A stretch of 52,990 bases of DNA, from NCBI RefSeq assembly GCF_031181185.1, contig NZ_JAPSKZ010000002.1, forward strand, positions 1 through 52,990, in the 5' to 3' direction. A program made the translations under genes and the position numbers. Position 1 is the first letter of the stretch, and the number at the start of each line of letters is the position of its first letter. Positions 17,619-26,398 of the stretch are shown here, piece after piece. Source of the DNA: Phenylobacterium sp. (lineage in GTDB: Bacteria > Pseudomonadota > Alphaproteobacteria > Caulobacterales > Caulobacteraceae). The notes beneath the pieces are model-generated. The model did no database searches and was not told the origin of the DNA. It saw only the letters and a list, made by a program, of their open reading frames with translations.

Positions 17619-19021
17619 AGGATACCTTCGACCATCTTCTTGGCGTCGGCGAACAGCATCATGGTGTTGTCGCGGAAGAACAGCTCGTTCTCCACCCCCG
17701 CGTAGCCCGAGGCCATGCCGCGCTTCACGAACAGCACGGTACGAGCCTTCTCCACGTCCAGGATCGGCATGCCGAAAATGGGCGAGGCCGGGTCCGTCTT
17801 CGCCGCCGGATTGGTGACGTCGTTGGCGCCGATCACGAACGCGACGTCGGCCGTCGAGAACTCGGAGTTGATGTCCTCCAGCTCGAAGACCTCGTCGTAG
17901 GGGACGTTCGCCTCGGCCAGCAGCACGTTCATGTGCCCGGGCATGCGGCCGGCGACGGGGTGGATGGCGTACTTCACCTCGACGCCCTCCTCCTTCAGCT
18001 TGTCGGCCATCTCGCGCAGCGCGTGCTGCGCCTGGCTGACCGCCATGCCGTAGCCGGGGACGATGATCACCTTGGACGCGTTCTTCATGATGAAGGCCGC
18101 GTCATCGGCCGAGCCCTGCTTGACCGGACGGGTCTCAACCTTGCCGCCCGCGGCGGCGGCGCTGTCGTCGGCCCCGAAGCCGCCCAGGATCACCGAGACG
18201 AAGCTGCGGTTCATCCCCTTGCACATGATGTAGCTGAGGATGGCGCCCGAGCTGCCCACCAGGGCGCCGGTGATGATCAGGGTGGTGTTCTCCAGCGTGA
18301 AGCCCAGCGCCGCGGCCGCCCAGCCGGAATAGCTGTTCAGCATCGACACCACGACGGGCATGTCGGCCCCGCCGATCGGGATGATCAGGGTCACGCCGAT
18401 CAGCAGGCTGAGCGCGAAGATGCCCCAGAACGCCCACAGCGCTTGGCCGCCGCTCAGCACCAGGACCACGATCAGCGCGATGATGCCGAGGCCGATCGCG
18501 ACGTTCAGCAGGTGGCGGGCCGGCAGCAGGATCGGCGCGCCGCTCATGTTGCCGTTCAGCTTGGCGAAGGCGATTACCGAGCCCGTGAAGGTGACGGCGC
18601 CGATGGCGAGGCCCAGCGACAGTTCGATGAGCGAGGCGCCGTGGATCTCGCCTGCTACGCCGATGCCGTAGGCCTCCGGCGTGTGGATGGCGGCGACCGC
18701 CACCAGGCAGGCGGCCATGCCGACGAGGCTGTGGAAGGCGGCCACCAGCTGCGGCATGGACGTCATCGCCACCCGCTTGGCGATCACCGCGCCGATGACG
18801 CCGCCGATCGCGACGCCGCCGACGATAAGCGCCAGGGTGAAGGCGTCCAGCGCCCCCTGGCTCCACAGCGTGGCCAGCACTGTGCCCACGGCGATCGCCA
18901 TGCCGATCATGCCGTTGCGGTTGCCCGCCTGGCTGGTGGTCGGCGAGGACAGTCCCCGCAACGCCAGGATGAAGAGGACGCCTGAGACGAGGTAGAGGAT
19001 CGCGGCGACGTTGGCGTTCAC
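17606..19021 (-). CDS. pntB: NAD(P) transhydrogenase subunit beta
   Basis: PntB carries the proton channel and the NADP(H)-binding domain III of the proton-translocating transhydrogenase, which makes NADPH from NADH. The 471-aa product has about nine membrane helices. The C-terminal nucleotide domain contains [20 protein letters not shown] (near 320), [18 protein letters not shown] and [10 protein letters not shown]. The start overlaps the stop of the alpha-2 gene by four bases. It is the last gene of the three-gene pnt operon. Confidence 0.97.
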   Translation of the reverse strand: MNANVAAILYLVSGVLFILALRGLSSPTTSQAGNRNGMIGMAIAVGTVLATLWSQGALDAFTLALIVGGVAIGGVIGAVIAKRVAMTSMPQLVAAFHSLVGMAACLVAVAAIHTPEAYGIGVAGEIHGASLIELSLGLAIGAVTFTGSVIAFAKLNGNMSGAPILLPARHLLNVAIGLGIIALIVVLVLSGGQALWAFWGIFALSLLIGVTLIIPIGGADMPVVVSMLNSYSGWAAAALGFTLENTTLIITGALVGSSGAILSYIMCKGMNRSFVSVILGGFGADDSAAAAGGKVETRPVKQGSADDAAFIMKNASKVIIVPGYGMAVSQAQHALREMADKLKEEGVEVKYAIHPVAGRMPGHMNVLLAEANVPYDEVFELEDINSEFSTADVAFVIGANDVTNPAAKTDPASPIFGMPILDVEKARTVLFVKRGMASGYAGVENELFFRDNTMMLFADAKKMVEGILKGL

Positions 19022-19338
19022 TTCGAGCGATCCTTCTTCTTGTACATGGCCAGCATGCGCTGGGTGACGAGGAAGCCGCCGAAGATGTTGACCGCGGCGA
19101 AGGCGGCGGCGACCGCGCCGGCGCCCTTGGAGATCAGCACGTTGCGGGTGAGCTCGCCGTCCTGCCCCGAGGCCGCGGCCGCCAGCAGGGCGCCCACGAT
19201 GATCACCGAGGAAATGGCGTTCGTGACGGCCATCAGCGGCGTGTGCAGCGCGGGCGTCACGCTCCAGACCACGTAGTAGCCCACGAAGATGGCGAGCACG
19301 AAGATCGCCAGGCGGAAGACGGTCGGATCGACGTCCAT
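19018..19338 (-). CDS. pntAB: NAD(P) transhydrogenase subunit alpha-2
   Basis: This 106-aa membrane protein corresponds to the C-terminal part of E. coli PntA, encoded separately as in many alphaproteobacteria. It has three to four hydrophobic segments (about 7-27, 33-57 and 72-95). The sequence [26 protein letters not shown] is diagnostic of domain II. It overlaps pntB by four bases and follows pntAA by 3 bp. Confidence 0.95.
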   Translation of the reverse strand: MDVDPTVFRLAIFVLAIFVGYYVVWSVTPALHTPLMAVTNAISSVIIVGALLAAAASGQDGELTRNVLISKGAGAVAAAFAAVNIFGGFLVTQRMLAMYKKKDRSK

Positions 19339-19341
19339 GGA

Positions 19342-20472
19342 TCAGCCCTTCAGCGCGGGATGGGTGATGGCGCCGTCCTTCACGACCAGCGCGGCTTTGA
19401 GGATCTCGTCCTCGTAGTCGGGCGCGAAGGCGCCCTCCTTGTCCTTCAGCAGCTCGGCGAAGGCGGTCAGGTTGCGGGCGTACAGCGCCGAACTGTCCGC
19501 GGCGATGCGGCCCGGCAGGTTGGGGATGCCCAGGATCTTGACGCCGCCGGTCTCGACCACCTCGCCGGCCTTGGAGCCCGCGACGTTGCCGCCCTGCTCC
19601 ACCGCCAGGTCGACGATCACCGAGCCCGGCCGCATCGAGGCCACCTGCTCGGCGCTGACCAGCTTCGGCGCGGGCCGCCCGGGGATCAGGGCCGTGGTGA
19701 TGACGATGTCCTGCTTGCGGATGTGCTCCGAGATCAGCGCGGCCTGCTTGGCCTGGTACTCGGCGCTCATCTCCTTGGCGTAGCCGCCGGCGGTCTCTGC
19801 CGCCTTGAACTCCTCGTCCTCGACGGCGATGAACTTGCCGCCCAGGCTCTCGACCTGCTCCTTGGTGGCCGGCCGCACGTCGGTCGCGGTGACCACCGCG
19901 CCCAGGCGCCGGGCCGTGGCGATGGCCTGCAGGCCGGCGACGCCAACGCCCATCACGAAGACCTTGGCCGGCGCGATGGTGCCGGCCGGCGTCATCATCA
20001 TCGGCAGCGCCCGGCCGTAGGCCTCGGCGGCTTCGATCACCGCCCGGTAGCCGGCGAGATTGGCCTGCGACGACAGCGCGTCCATCACCTGCGCCCGGGT
20101 GATCCGCGGCACGAACTCCATCGCGAAGGCGGTCGCGCCTTGGGCCGCGAGCGCGTCGAGCGTCGCCTTGTCCTGGTACGGGTTGAGCAGGGCCACAACG
20201 ATGGCGCCCTTCTTCAGGGCCGTGATCTCGTCGGGCTCGGGGCTGCGGACCTTGAACAGCACGTCGGCCTTGCCGAGCGCGTCCTTGGCGGTCTTGGCGA
20301 GCGTCGCGCCGGCCGCTTCATAGTCGGCGTCGGGGTAGGCGGCGGCCAGCCCGGCCCCGGCCTCGACCACGACGGAGAACCCCGCCGCCGTCAGCTTCTT
20401 CACCGTCTCGGGGACGGCAGCGACGCGGGTCTCACCTACGCGGCGCTCCTTGGTGACGGCGATGACCGGCAT
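19342..20472 (-). CDS. pntAA: NAD(P) transhydrogenase subunit alpha-1
   Basis: This is the NAD(H)-binding domain I of the transhydrogenase, a cytosolic protein related to alanine dehydrogenase. The 376-aa product starts MPVIAVTKERR. The Rossmann motif is VFVMGVGVAGLQAIATARRLGA (near 170-191), and the end of the domain is LGIPNLPGRIAADSSALYARN. An in-frame extension to 20559 adds 29 residues with no match to the family. ATG 20472 follows GAGCAGGGGGG and was chosen. The operon promoter should lie in the 191-bp gap 20473-20663, which has no other gene. Confidence 0.95.
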   Translation of the reverse strand: MPVIAVTKERRVGETRVAAVPETVKKLTAAGFSVVVEAGAGLAAAYPDADYEAAGATLAKTAKDALGKADVLFKVRSPEPDEITALKKGAIVVALLNPYQDKATLDALAAQGATAFAMEFVPRITRAQVMDALSSQANLAGYRAVIEAAEAYGRALPMMMTPAGTIAPAKVFVMGVGVAGLQAIATARRLGAVVTATDVRPATKEQVESLGGKFIAVEDEEFKAAETAGGYAKEMSAEYQAKQAALISEHIRKQDIVITTALIPGRPAPKLVSAEQVASMRPGSVIVDLAVEQGGNVAGSKAGEVVETGGVKILGIPNLPGRIAADSSALYARNLTAFAELLKDKEGAFAPDYEDEILKAALVVKDGAITHPALKG

Positions 20473-20663
20473 GCCGCGATGTCCCCCCTGCTCTCGCTTT
20501 GCGCCGGACCATAGGGGTGCGCTCCCGGGCTTGTCCAGCCGCGGAACATCAGAATTCAAACAGTTGTTTTAAGGTGAGCTATAGGCTGCGAGAGGGGCGC
20601 TCTTCGCCAAGGAACGCGCCCGCTCTCTCGCAAAGACCGCCAGAGGGTCGGCGGCCGCTGGCG

Positions 20664-20906
20664 CTAGTGGGCGGCGCCGCCCTTCTTGTCGCGCAGCACC
20701 AGCGTGCCGATGGCGATCACGACGACGGCGGAGATCAGGCCGGCCATGAAGCCGGCTTCGGTGCAGAACCAGATCGTCAGGGCCAGGAGGGTGGCCGCCA
20801 GGTACAGCGAACCCCACTTAGTCATGCCCATGATCAGGTTGTAGGTCGAGCGCTGCTCGCTGATGTCCATCTCGCCGCGGTGGTAGTCGGAAGCCGGTCC
20901 GGCCAT
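20664..20906 (-). CDS. aa3-type cytochrome c oxidase subunit IV
   Basis: A small single-span inner-membrane protein of 80 aa that matches the bacterial aa3 oxidase subunit IV family. It has a short N-terminus with YHRGEMDISEQRSTYNLIM and one to two hydrophobic segments (about 38-72). A basic tail, RDKKGG, follows. In the oxidase this subunit packs against subunits I and III and is not catalytic. ATG 20906 was preferred to the upstream in-frame TTG at 20924. No other oxidase subunit is encoded nearby; it stands alone upstream of pntAA on the same strand. Confidence 0.85.
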   Translation of the reverse strand: MAGPASDYHRGEMDISEQRSTYNLIMGMTKWGSLYLAATLLALTIWFCTEAGFMAGLISAVVVIAIGTLVLRDKKGGAAH

Positions 20907-20977
20907 GGGGAAGACGCTCTCCAAGGAAGTTCGAGGCGGGTGCTACACGAAGCGCCCAGATGGCTCAAGTCGGCGGC

Positions 20978-22021
20978 TCAAGTCGCGGGCCATACGGCGA
21001 GCAGGCTGCGCAGGGCCGAGACCAGAGCCAGCGGCTGGTCGATCATGATGTGGTGCTGCGACTCGGGGATTTCGATCTCCCGCACCGCTTGGCCGAGGAA
21101 GCTCGGTTCGCCCTTGTTGCGCCGCTCGATGATCCGGCTCTGCGCGCCGTAGATGTGCACCATCGGGACCTTGATCGGCGGCGGCTCGCGGCTCCCGGAG
21201 GGCGCGCCGGCGCGGTCCAGCTTTTCCCACATCGTCGGGTCGAACTTCCAGGTCCAGCCCTCGCCCGATCCGTCCGGCATCGGCGCCCGCTTCAGCGAGC
21301 GGCGCGCGATGAAGTCGGCCACGAACAGATTGCCCGCCGGCTGCGGAGGCATGAGCCGGAAGCGGCCCAGCGCCTGCTCCAGCGTCGCATAGACCCGGCT
21401 GGGCCGGTCCGCGGTCGGGATGTTGCGAACCTGCTCCATCCGCTTCTTGCGCTCTTCCATCACCTCGGGCGGAGGCCCGCCGAAGCCGGTGTCGACCAAG
21501 ATCGCGGCGTGCATCCGCTCGGGGTTCTGGACCGAGGCGTAGAAGACCTGCGCGCCCCCAAACGAATGGCCGATGTAGATCGGCTTGCGGCCGCCTTCGT
21601 ACAGGCCGGCAGCCCGCGCGCAGGCCTCGGCGTCGTCCGCGAAGTCGGCGAAGGCATAGCGCTCGCGCCAGTCCGACTCGCCCATGCCCGCCAGCGAGAA
21701 CGCCGCCACCCGGTACTCCTTGGCCAGAAAGGGCGCGATGAAGCTCCACCAGTCGGCGTGCGCGCTGTTGCCGTGCACCAGCAACAGCCCAGGCTTGCCG
21801 ACCTCGCCCCAGGTCAGAAGTTCGAGGCGCTTGCCGGGCGGGCCGACGAAGCTGCGTTCGGGCTCATCCGAGATGGCGTCCTTGAACCATTGCGGCGCCG
21901 GCGGCTCTTCGCCCTTGAAGGCCGCCAGCGGGGCGCGGACCTCCGGCGGCAGGTCGTCCGAGTGGAACGGCCGGTCGTCGTAGGTCTCGCCCTTCGGCTT
22001 CTCGGTCAGATCGTTGGCCAT
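20978..22021 (-). CDS. Alpha/beta-fold hydrolase (long N-terminal extension)
   Basis: A 347-aa alpha/beta hydrolase. About 60 residues precede the core. HGNSAHADWW (near 83) gives the oxyanion region, GHSFGG contains the nucleophile Ser153, and a late His in PESQHHIM (near 325) can complete the triad. No signal peptide is present. Substrate unknown. It lies 59 bp downstream of the acyl-CoA-dehydrogenase-like gene on the same strand, so the two probably share a transcript and perhaps a catabolic pathway. Confidence 0.8.
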   Translation of the reverse strand: MANDLTEKPKGETYDDRPFHSDDLPPEVRAPLAAFKGEEPPAPQWFKDAISDEPERSFVGPPGKRLELLTWGEVGKPGLLLVHGNSAHADWWSFIAPFLAKEYRVAAFSLAGMGESDWRERYAFADFADDAEACARAAGLYEGGRKPIYIGHSFGGAQVFYASVQNPERMHAAILVDTGFGGPPPEVMEERKKRMEQVRNIPTADRPSRVYATLEQALGRFRLMPPQPAGNLFVADFIARRSLKRAPMPDGSGEGWTWKFDPTMWEKLDRAGAPSGSREPPPIKVPMVHIYGAQSRIIERRNKGEPSFLGQAVREIEIPESQHHIMIDQPLALVSALRSLLAVWPAT

Positions 22022-22080
22022 GCCCCTTCGGGTCTAACGGCCGTTTGAAAAATGGCAAGCACCCTCGAAAGAGAGGTACG

Positions 22081-23223
22081 TCAGCCGTCGATGTCGCGGC
22101 CCAGCGCCACGCGGGCCGCGAGGCGGCTCTGGGCCTTTTCCTGCAGCGGGTGGTAGCGGGCGGCCTGCACGTCGCGGAAGATCCGCTCCAGACCGGTCTT
22201 GCGGTAGAAGCCCGCGCCGCCGGCGGCCTCCATGGCCTTTTCCACCGTGCGGATGGCTGAGCGGGCGACCAGCGTGCGGCCCGTCATGATCCGGCTGGTC
22301 GCCGTCGCGCCCGGCTCGTCGGCCGCCGCGGTCGCCAGCATGTCGGAGAGCGCGAGCCGCGCGGCGGCGAGCTCGGTCTCCATCTCGCCCACGACCAGCT
22401 CCAGGTCGCCCGACGCGGCCCGACCTGCGGCCAGGTCCAGCGCCTTGTCGCGCGCCGCCTCGGCCAGGCCCACATAGACGGCATAGATCAGCGGGAAGGC
22501 GATCATCGTCACCATGTGCATGATCGGATGCCACTTGCCGGCCGGCCGCCGCACGGTGACCGCCCCCTCGGGCACGAAGACGCCGTCCAGCTCCAGGTCG
22601 TGCGAGCCGGTGCCTCGCATGCCGAGGGTGCGCCAGGTGTCGAGGATGCGCAGGCCCTCGGCCTTCATCGGGATCGCCATGTGCAGCACGGTGGGCCCCT
22701 CGGCCGCGTCCAGCACCGCCATGGTCATCAGGAGGTCGCCGTCGGGAGAGCCGCTGGCGAACACCTTCCGTCCCGAGATCCGGAAGCCGCCTTCCACGGG
22801 GACGGCCTTGCACGAGCCGTCCAGCCAGTCCGAGCCGCCGCTGGAGACCAGCGTCAGCTTCTCGGCGACAATGCGCTTTAAGAGCCCTTCGACCGCTTCG
22901 GGCGTCCGCCGCCAGCGCCAGGCCGGCAGCGCCACCTGGTGGGTGTGCATCGAGAGCGCCAGCGCGGTCGAGCCGCAGTAGCGCGCCAGCGTCCGCAGCA
23001 CGCCAGCGAGCTCGGCGTGGGTCGCCCCGCCGCCGCCCAGCTCGGCGGGCACGCCCGCCGTATGGAACCCGCGGCCTTTCAGCATCTGCAGGTTCTGGGC
23101 GACGAAGGCGTCGTCGGCGTCGGCTTGGGCGGCCCGCGCGGCGAGTTCGGGGCCGACCTCGTGGGCCAGGCGCTCCCAGTCGATGTACGCGGCGGCGGCG
23201 GTCTTGCTCATGGTGGTGGTCAT
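22081..23223 (-). CDS. Acyl-CoA dehydrogenase-family flavoprotein
   Basis: A 380-aa protein with the three-part acyl-CoA dehydrogenase fold. The N-terminal helices include GVPAELGGGGATHAE near 60. The middle beta domain has VSSGGSDWLDG and RKVFASGSP. In the C-terminal helices the usual YGGxGY segment is replaced by AAGGAGFYRKTGLERIFRDVQAARYHPLQ. This C-terminus resembles the DszC/HpaA-like monooxygenase branch more than true beta-oxidation enzymes, so oxygenase activity is possible. ATG 23223 follows GAGGA at 8 bp. It is divergent from an HxlR regulator. Confidence 0.82.
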   Translation of the reverse strand: MTTTMSKTAAAAYIDWERLAHEVGPELAARAAQADADDAFVAQNLQMLKGRGFHTAGVPAELGGGGATHAELAGVLRTLARYCGSTALALSMHTHQVALPAWRWRRTPEAVEGLLKRIVAEKLTLVSSGGSDWLDGSCKAVPVEGGFRISGRKVFASGSPDGDLLMTMAVLDAAEGPTVLHMAIPMKAEGLRILDTWRTLGMRGTGSHDLELDGVFVPEGAVTVRRPAGKWHPIMHMVTMIAFPLIYAVYVGLAEAARDKALDLAAGRAASGDLELVVGEMETELAAARLALSDMLATAAADEPGATATSRIMTGRTLVARSAIRTVEKAMEAAGGAGFYRKTGLERIFRDVQAARYHPLQEKAQSRLAARVALGRDIDG

Positions 23224-23279
23224 TGCGGCAGTCCTCAATTCGAGGCTCCGTCATCCCTCAAAGGCCCAGATCGTCTCCA

Positions 23280-23310
23280 GTTCGAAGAATGAACTTGTCG
23301 AACGACGTTC
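23280..23310. promoter_or_regulatory. Cluster of GTTC/GAAC half-sites, candidate HxlR operator
   Basis: In the divergent gap, GTTCGA (23280-23285) and TCGAAC (23298-23303) form a 6-bp inverted repeat with a 12-bp spacer. GAAC-gac-GTTC (23300-23310) forms a second one. They lie 20-50 bp before the regulator start, a good place for control of the divergent flavoprotein gene. This is inference from position and symmetry only. The arms do not have the direct-repeat spacing of a LexA box. Confidence 0.35.
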
Positions 23311-23330
23311 TTAGGAGCGACCATCCCACC

Positions 23331-24044
23331 ATGAAGGGCTATGGACAATTCTGCCCCGTCGCCAAGACGGCCGAAATCTTCGCTCAGCGCTGGACGCCGC
23401 TGATCGTGCGCGAGCTGTGCTTCGGACCGAAGCGCTTTTCTGAACTGCACGCGGGCATGCCGACCATGTCGCGCGCCCTGCTGGTGCAGAGACTGAACGA
23501 GCTGGAGGAGGCGGGCGTGGTGGGCACCGAGCCGCTCGCCCAGGGCAAGCTCTATCGGCTCACCCGCGCCGGCGAGGCCTTCCGCGACATCATCGTCATG
23601 ATGTCCAGCTGGGGTCAGCGATATGGCCAGGGTCGCCTAGGGCCGGCCGACATGGACCCCACGATGCTGGTCTGGAGCATGAAGCGCCAGATCGATCCCC
23701 GGGACCTGCCTGCTCACGAGATCGTGCTCCGGCTTGAGTTCCGGGGCGTGCCGAAGGCGCATGCCACCCGGCGCTATTGGTGGATCATCCTGCGGCCGGA
23801 CGAGGTCGAGGTCTGCTTCAAGGCGCCTGACGAGAAGGATGTCGATGTGGTGATCGCCGCCGACCTCGAGACCTTCATCCGCGTCTGGATGGGCTACGAC
23901 GGCTACGCCGAGGCGGTGGAGCGCGGCGTGGTGTCCATGTCGGGCGATCCCGGCAGCGTTCGCACCCTGAAGCACATCCTGAAGGTCGCCGATCAGCCGC
24001 GCGAGCGCCCGATCAGCTTCGCGCCCTTCGAGGCGGCCGCCTAG
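23331..24044 (+). CDS. HxlR-family regulator with C-terminal sterol-carrier-like domain
   Basis: A 237-aa regulator. The winged HTH of the HxlR type spans about residues 5-95: FCPVAKTAEIFAQRWTPLIVREL, then RFSELHAGMPTMSRALLVQRLNELE as the recognition segment. The second half (about 130-230) looks like an SCP2-like ligand domain, as in other alphaproteobacterial HxlR proteins of this length. ATG 23331 gives the usual family N-terminus; in-frame starts at 23289 and 23223 are possible. It is divergent from the flavoprotein gene. Its TAG stop shares the CTAG at 24041-24044 with the convergent pepF stop. Confidence 0.85.
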   Translation: MKGYGQFCPVAKTAEIFAQRWTPLIVRELCFGPKRFSELHAGMPTMSRALLVQRLNELEEAGVVGTEPLAQGKLYRLTRAGEAFRDIIVMMSSWGQRYGQGRLGPADMDPTMLVWSMKRQIDPRDLPAHEIVLRLEFRGVPKAHATRRYWWIILRPDEVEVCFKAPDEKDVDVVIAADLETFIRVWMGYDGYAEAVERGVVSMSGDPGSVRTLKHILKVADQPRERPISFAPFEAAA

Positions 24045-25831
24045 ACCAGCGCCTCGAACTCGTCGACCAGCCGCTCCAGCTGCTTCATGCCGGCGGCCCA
24101 GAACGCCTTTTCCCGGGGGTTGAGGCCGAACGGCGCCAGCGCCTCGACGTAGGTCTTGGTCCCGCCGGCGGCCAGCAGCTGCTCGTAGAGCGGCGCGAAG
24201 CCCTCCGGATCCTCCCGGCGCTTCTCCATCAGGCCGCGCACCAGGAGGTCTCCGAAGGCGTAGGCATAGACGTAGAACGGCGCATGCACGAAGTGGCTGA
24301 CATACGCCCAGTAGTGCTCGTAGCCCTCGTTCAGCCGCACGGCCGGTCCCAGGCTCTCGCCCATCACCTCCAGCCACAGGCCACCGATCTCGTCGGGCGA
24401 AAGCTCGCCCTGCAGGCGTGCGGCGTGAAACCGGGTCTCGAAGCGGTGAAAGGCGATCTGCCGGACCACCGTGTTGATCCCGTCCTCGATCTTGCCGGCC
24501 AGCAGACCGCGGCGCTCCTCGGGCGCAGCCTCGGCCAGCAGCCGCTCGAACACCAGCCCCTCCCCGAAGATGGAAGCCGTCTCGGCCAGCGTCAGCGGCG
24601 TGTCGGCCAGCAGGGTGCCCAGCGGCGCGCACAGCGTCTGGTGGACGGCGTGGCCCAGCTCGTGCGCGAGGGTCAGCACGTCACGCCGCTCGCCCATGTA
24701 GTTCATGAAGACGTACGGGTGCCGGTTGGCGGTCACCGGATGCGAATAGGCGCCCGACTGCTTGCCGGGCCTGGGCCGGGCGTCGATCCAGGGCTGGGCG
24801 AAGAACGTCCGGGCCGTGTCGGCGAACTTCGGCGCCAGCGCCTCGAAGCTTTCCAGCACCATGCCGCGCGCCTCGTCCCAGCCGTAGATCTTGGGCTGGT
24901 TCGTCTCCAGCGGAGCGTTTCGGTCCCAGTGGTCCAGGACCTCCTTGCCCAGGACCTTCGCCTTGAGCCGGTAGTAGCGGTGGCTGACGCTCTCGTACGC
25001 CTCGACGACGGCGACCTCGAGGGCTTCGACGGCGTCGGCGTCCACCTCGTTGGCCAGGTGGCGCGAGGCGGCCGGGCTCGGATACTTCCGCCAGCGATCC
25101 TCCACCTGCTTCTCGAAAGCGAGCGTGTTCAGGCACAGCGCCAGGGTGGCGCTGCGCTCCTGCAGCGCCTCGGCCAGAGCCTGGGCCGCCTGTTCGCGCC
25201 GGCGCCCGTCGGGATCCGACATCCGGTTGAGGATCTCCGGCAGCGTCAGGGTCTCGTCGCCGACCGTGGCGGTCAGGCCGGCCAGGATTTCGTCGGACAG
25301 CCGCACCCAGTTGGCCACGGCGGGACCGCGATCCACCAGCAGCCGCTCCAGGTCGGGCGTGAGTTCGTGCGGCCGACTGGCCCGGACCCGCCGCAGCCAG
25401 GGCCGCCAGCGCTGCGCCGCCGGATGGGCCGCGAGCGCCGCCTCCAGTTCGGCGTCCTCGAGTTCGTTGATCTCCAGCGCGAAGAACAGGCTCTCGGCGC
25501 CGATCTGCGCCGCCTTGGTCCGCAGGTCGGCCTCGAACTTCGACCAGGCCGGATCGTTGCGCGCCGTCGACGCCGCCAGCGAGGCGTAGGCGCCGACGCT
25601 CCACAGCGCGTTCGTCGCCGCCTCATGGAGCTGGACGCCACGGTCCAGCCGCTCGCCCAGGACAGCCGGCTGGCCCCGCGCGGCGACGAACTGGCCCTTC
25701 ATCTCCACGAGCTTGGCGTTGATCTCGGTCGCAGCCTTGAGGTCGGCCTCGATCCGCGGGTCATCGCGGTCGGCGTACAGATCGTCCAGCCGCCACTCGG
25801 GCAGCGCGTCGGTCTTGAAGGGGGCGTTCAT
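24041..25831 (-). CDS. M3-family oligoendopeptidase (PepF type)
   Basis: A 596-aa cytosolic zinc peptidase. The motif HELGH lies in LTLAHELGHAVHQTL (near 380), with the third ligand Glu about 25 residues later in AETASIFGEGLVFE. The N-terminus begins MNAPFKTDALPEWRLDDLY, typical of the family. A longer open frame continues to 26179 but only overlaps the Lrp gene in another frame, so ATG 25831 was chosen. Such enzymes cut short peptides. The stop codon shares CTAG with the convergent HxlR gene. It lies 16 bp after the Lrp-type gene, probably in one operon. Confidence 0.92.
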   Translation of the reverse strand: MNAPFKTDALPEWRLDDLYADRDDPRIEADLKAATEINAKLVEMKGQFVAARGQPAVLGERLDRGVQLHEAATNALWSVGAYASLAASTARNDPAWSKFEADLRTKAAQIGAESLFFALEINELEDAELEAALAAHPAAQRWRPWLRRVRASRPHELTPDLERLLVDRGPAVANWVRLSDEILAGLTATVGDETLTLPEILNRMSDPDGRRREQAAQALAEALQERSATLALCLNTLAFEKQVEDRWRKYPSPAASRHLANEVDADAVEALEVAVVEAYESVSHRYYRLKAKVLGKEVLDHWDRNAPLETNQPKIYGWDEARGMVLESFEALAPKFADTARTFFAQPWIDARPRPGKQSGAYSHPVTANRHPYVFMNYMGERRDVLTLAHELGHAVHQTLCAPLGTLLADTPLTLAETASIFGEGLVFERLLAEAAPEERRGLLAGKIEDGINTVVRQIAFHRFETRFHAARLQGELSPDEIGGLWLEVMGESLGPAVRLNEGYEHYWAYVSHFVHAPFYVYAYAFGDLLVRGLMEKRREDPEGFAPLYEQLLAAGGTKTYVEALAPFGLNPREKAFWAAGMKQLERLVDEFEALV

Positions 25832-25847
25832 GCCCCGAGAGATAGGC

Positions 25848-26273
25848 TCAAGCCTTCTGGGTCGCCAGCAGGATCGAGGTCTCGGTCGTGGCGATGCCCT
25901 CGATCTCGCGGATGCGGTCCAGCGCCTGGCTGAACTGGGCCAGGGTTTCGACGTCCAGTTCCACCACCAGGTCCCAGCGCCCGTTGGTGGAGTGGATCTT
26001 GTCCACCTCAGGGAAGCCGCGCAGCGCCTGGACGACGGCGCGGGCCCGCTCACCCTCGATCTCGACGCACATGATCGCGCGGACCCGATTGCCTTCCAGC
26101 TCGGGCTTGGTGCGGATGGTGAAGCCTTGGACGACGCCGCGGGCCTGCAGCCGCTCGATGCGGTTCTGAACGGTGCCACGCGAAACCTTCAGCGCCTTGG
26201 CCAGGTTGGCCGCCGGCGTGCGGGAATCGGCCCGCAGCAGGGCGATCAGCCGTCGGTCCAGCTCGTCGATCAT
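25848..26273 (-). CDS. Lrp/AsnC-family transcriptional regulator
   Basis: A 141-aa feast/famine regulator. The N-terminal HTH (about residues 2-60) contains DELDRRLIALLRADSRTPAANLAKALKVS and the recognition helix SRGTVQNRIERL. A RAM ligand domain follows (about 66-138, with STNGRWDLVVELD). It is divergent from the arginine dihydrolase-like gene and rocD across a 125-bp gap. Known relatives control arginine or other amino-acid catabolism in response to the amino acid, so that role is inferred here. It overlaps no neighbour. Confidence 0.92.
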   Translation of the reverse strand: MIDELDRRLIALLRADSRTPAANLAKALKVSRGTVQNRIERLQARGVVQGFTIRTKPELEGNRVRAIMCVEIEGERARAVVQALRGFPEVDKIHSTNGRWDLVVELDVETLAQFSQALDRIREIEGIATTETSILLATQKA

Positions 26274-26398
26274 CTCGCCATGACCTCCTGTCGATTCGCC
26301 AATCTGATGCGCACATCGTAGCAGCTTGCCAGCTATTCGCTAGCGCAGCCGCGGAGCACCATCATTTGAAAGAAGCCTAGCCACTGAGGGAGTTTTGC

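Noticed and set aside
20588..20631. GCGAGAG/CTCTCGC inverted repeat between subunit IV gene and pntAA as terminator
   Set aside because: The arms are 30 bases apart and there is no U-run after it on either strand.
23280..23294. GTTC-N7-GAAC as a second LexA box
   Set aside because: The alphaproteobacterial LexA site is a direct repeat; this one is inverted.
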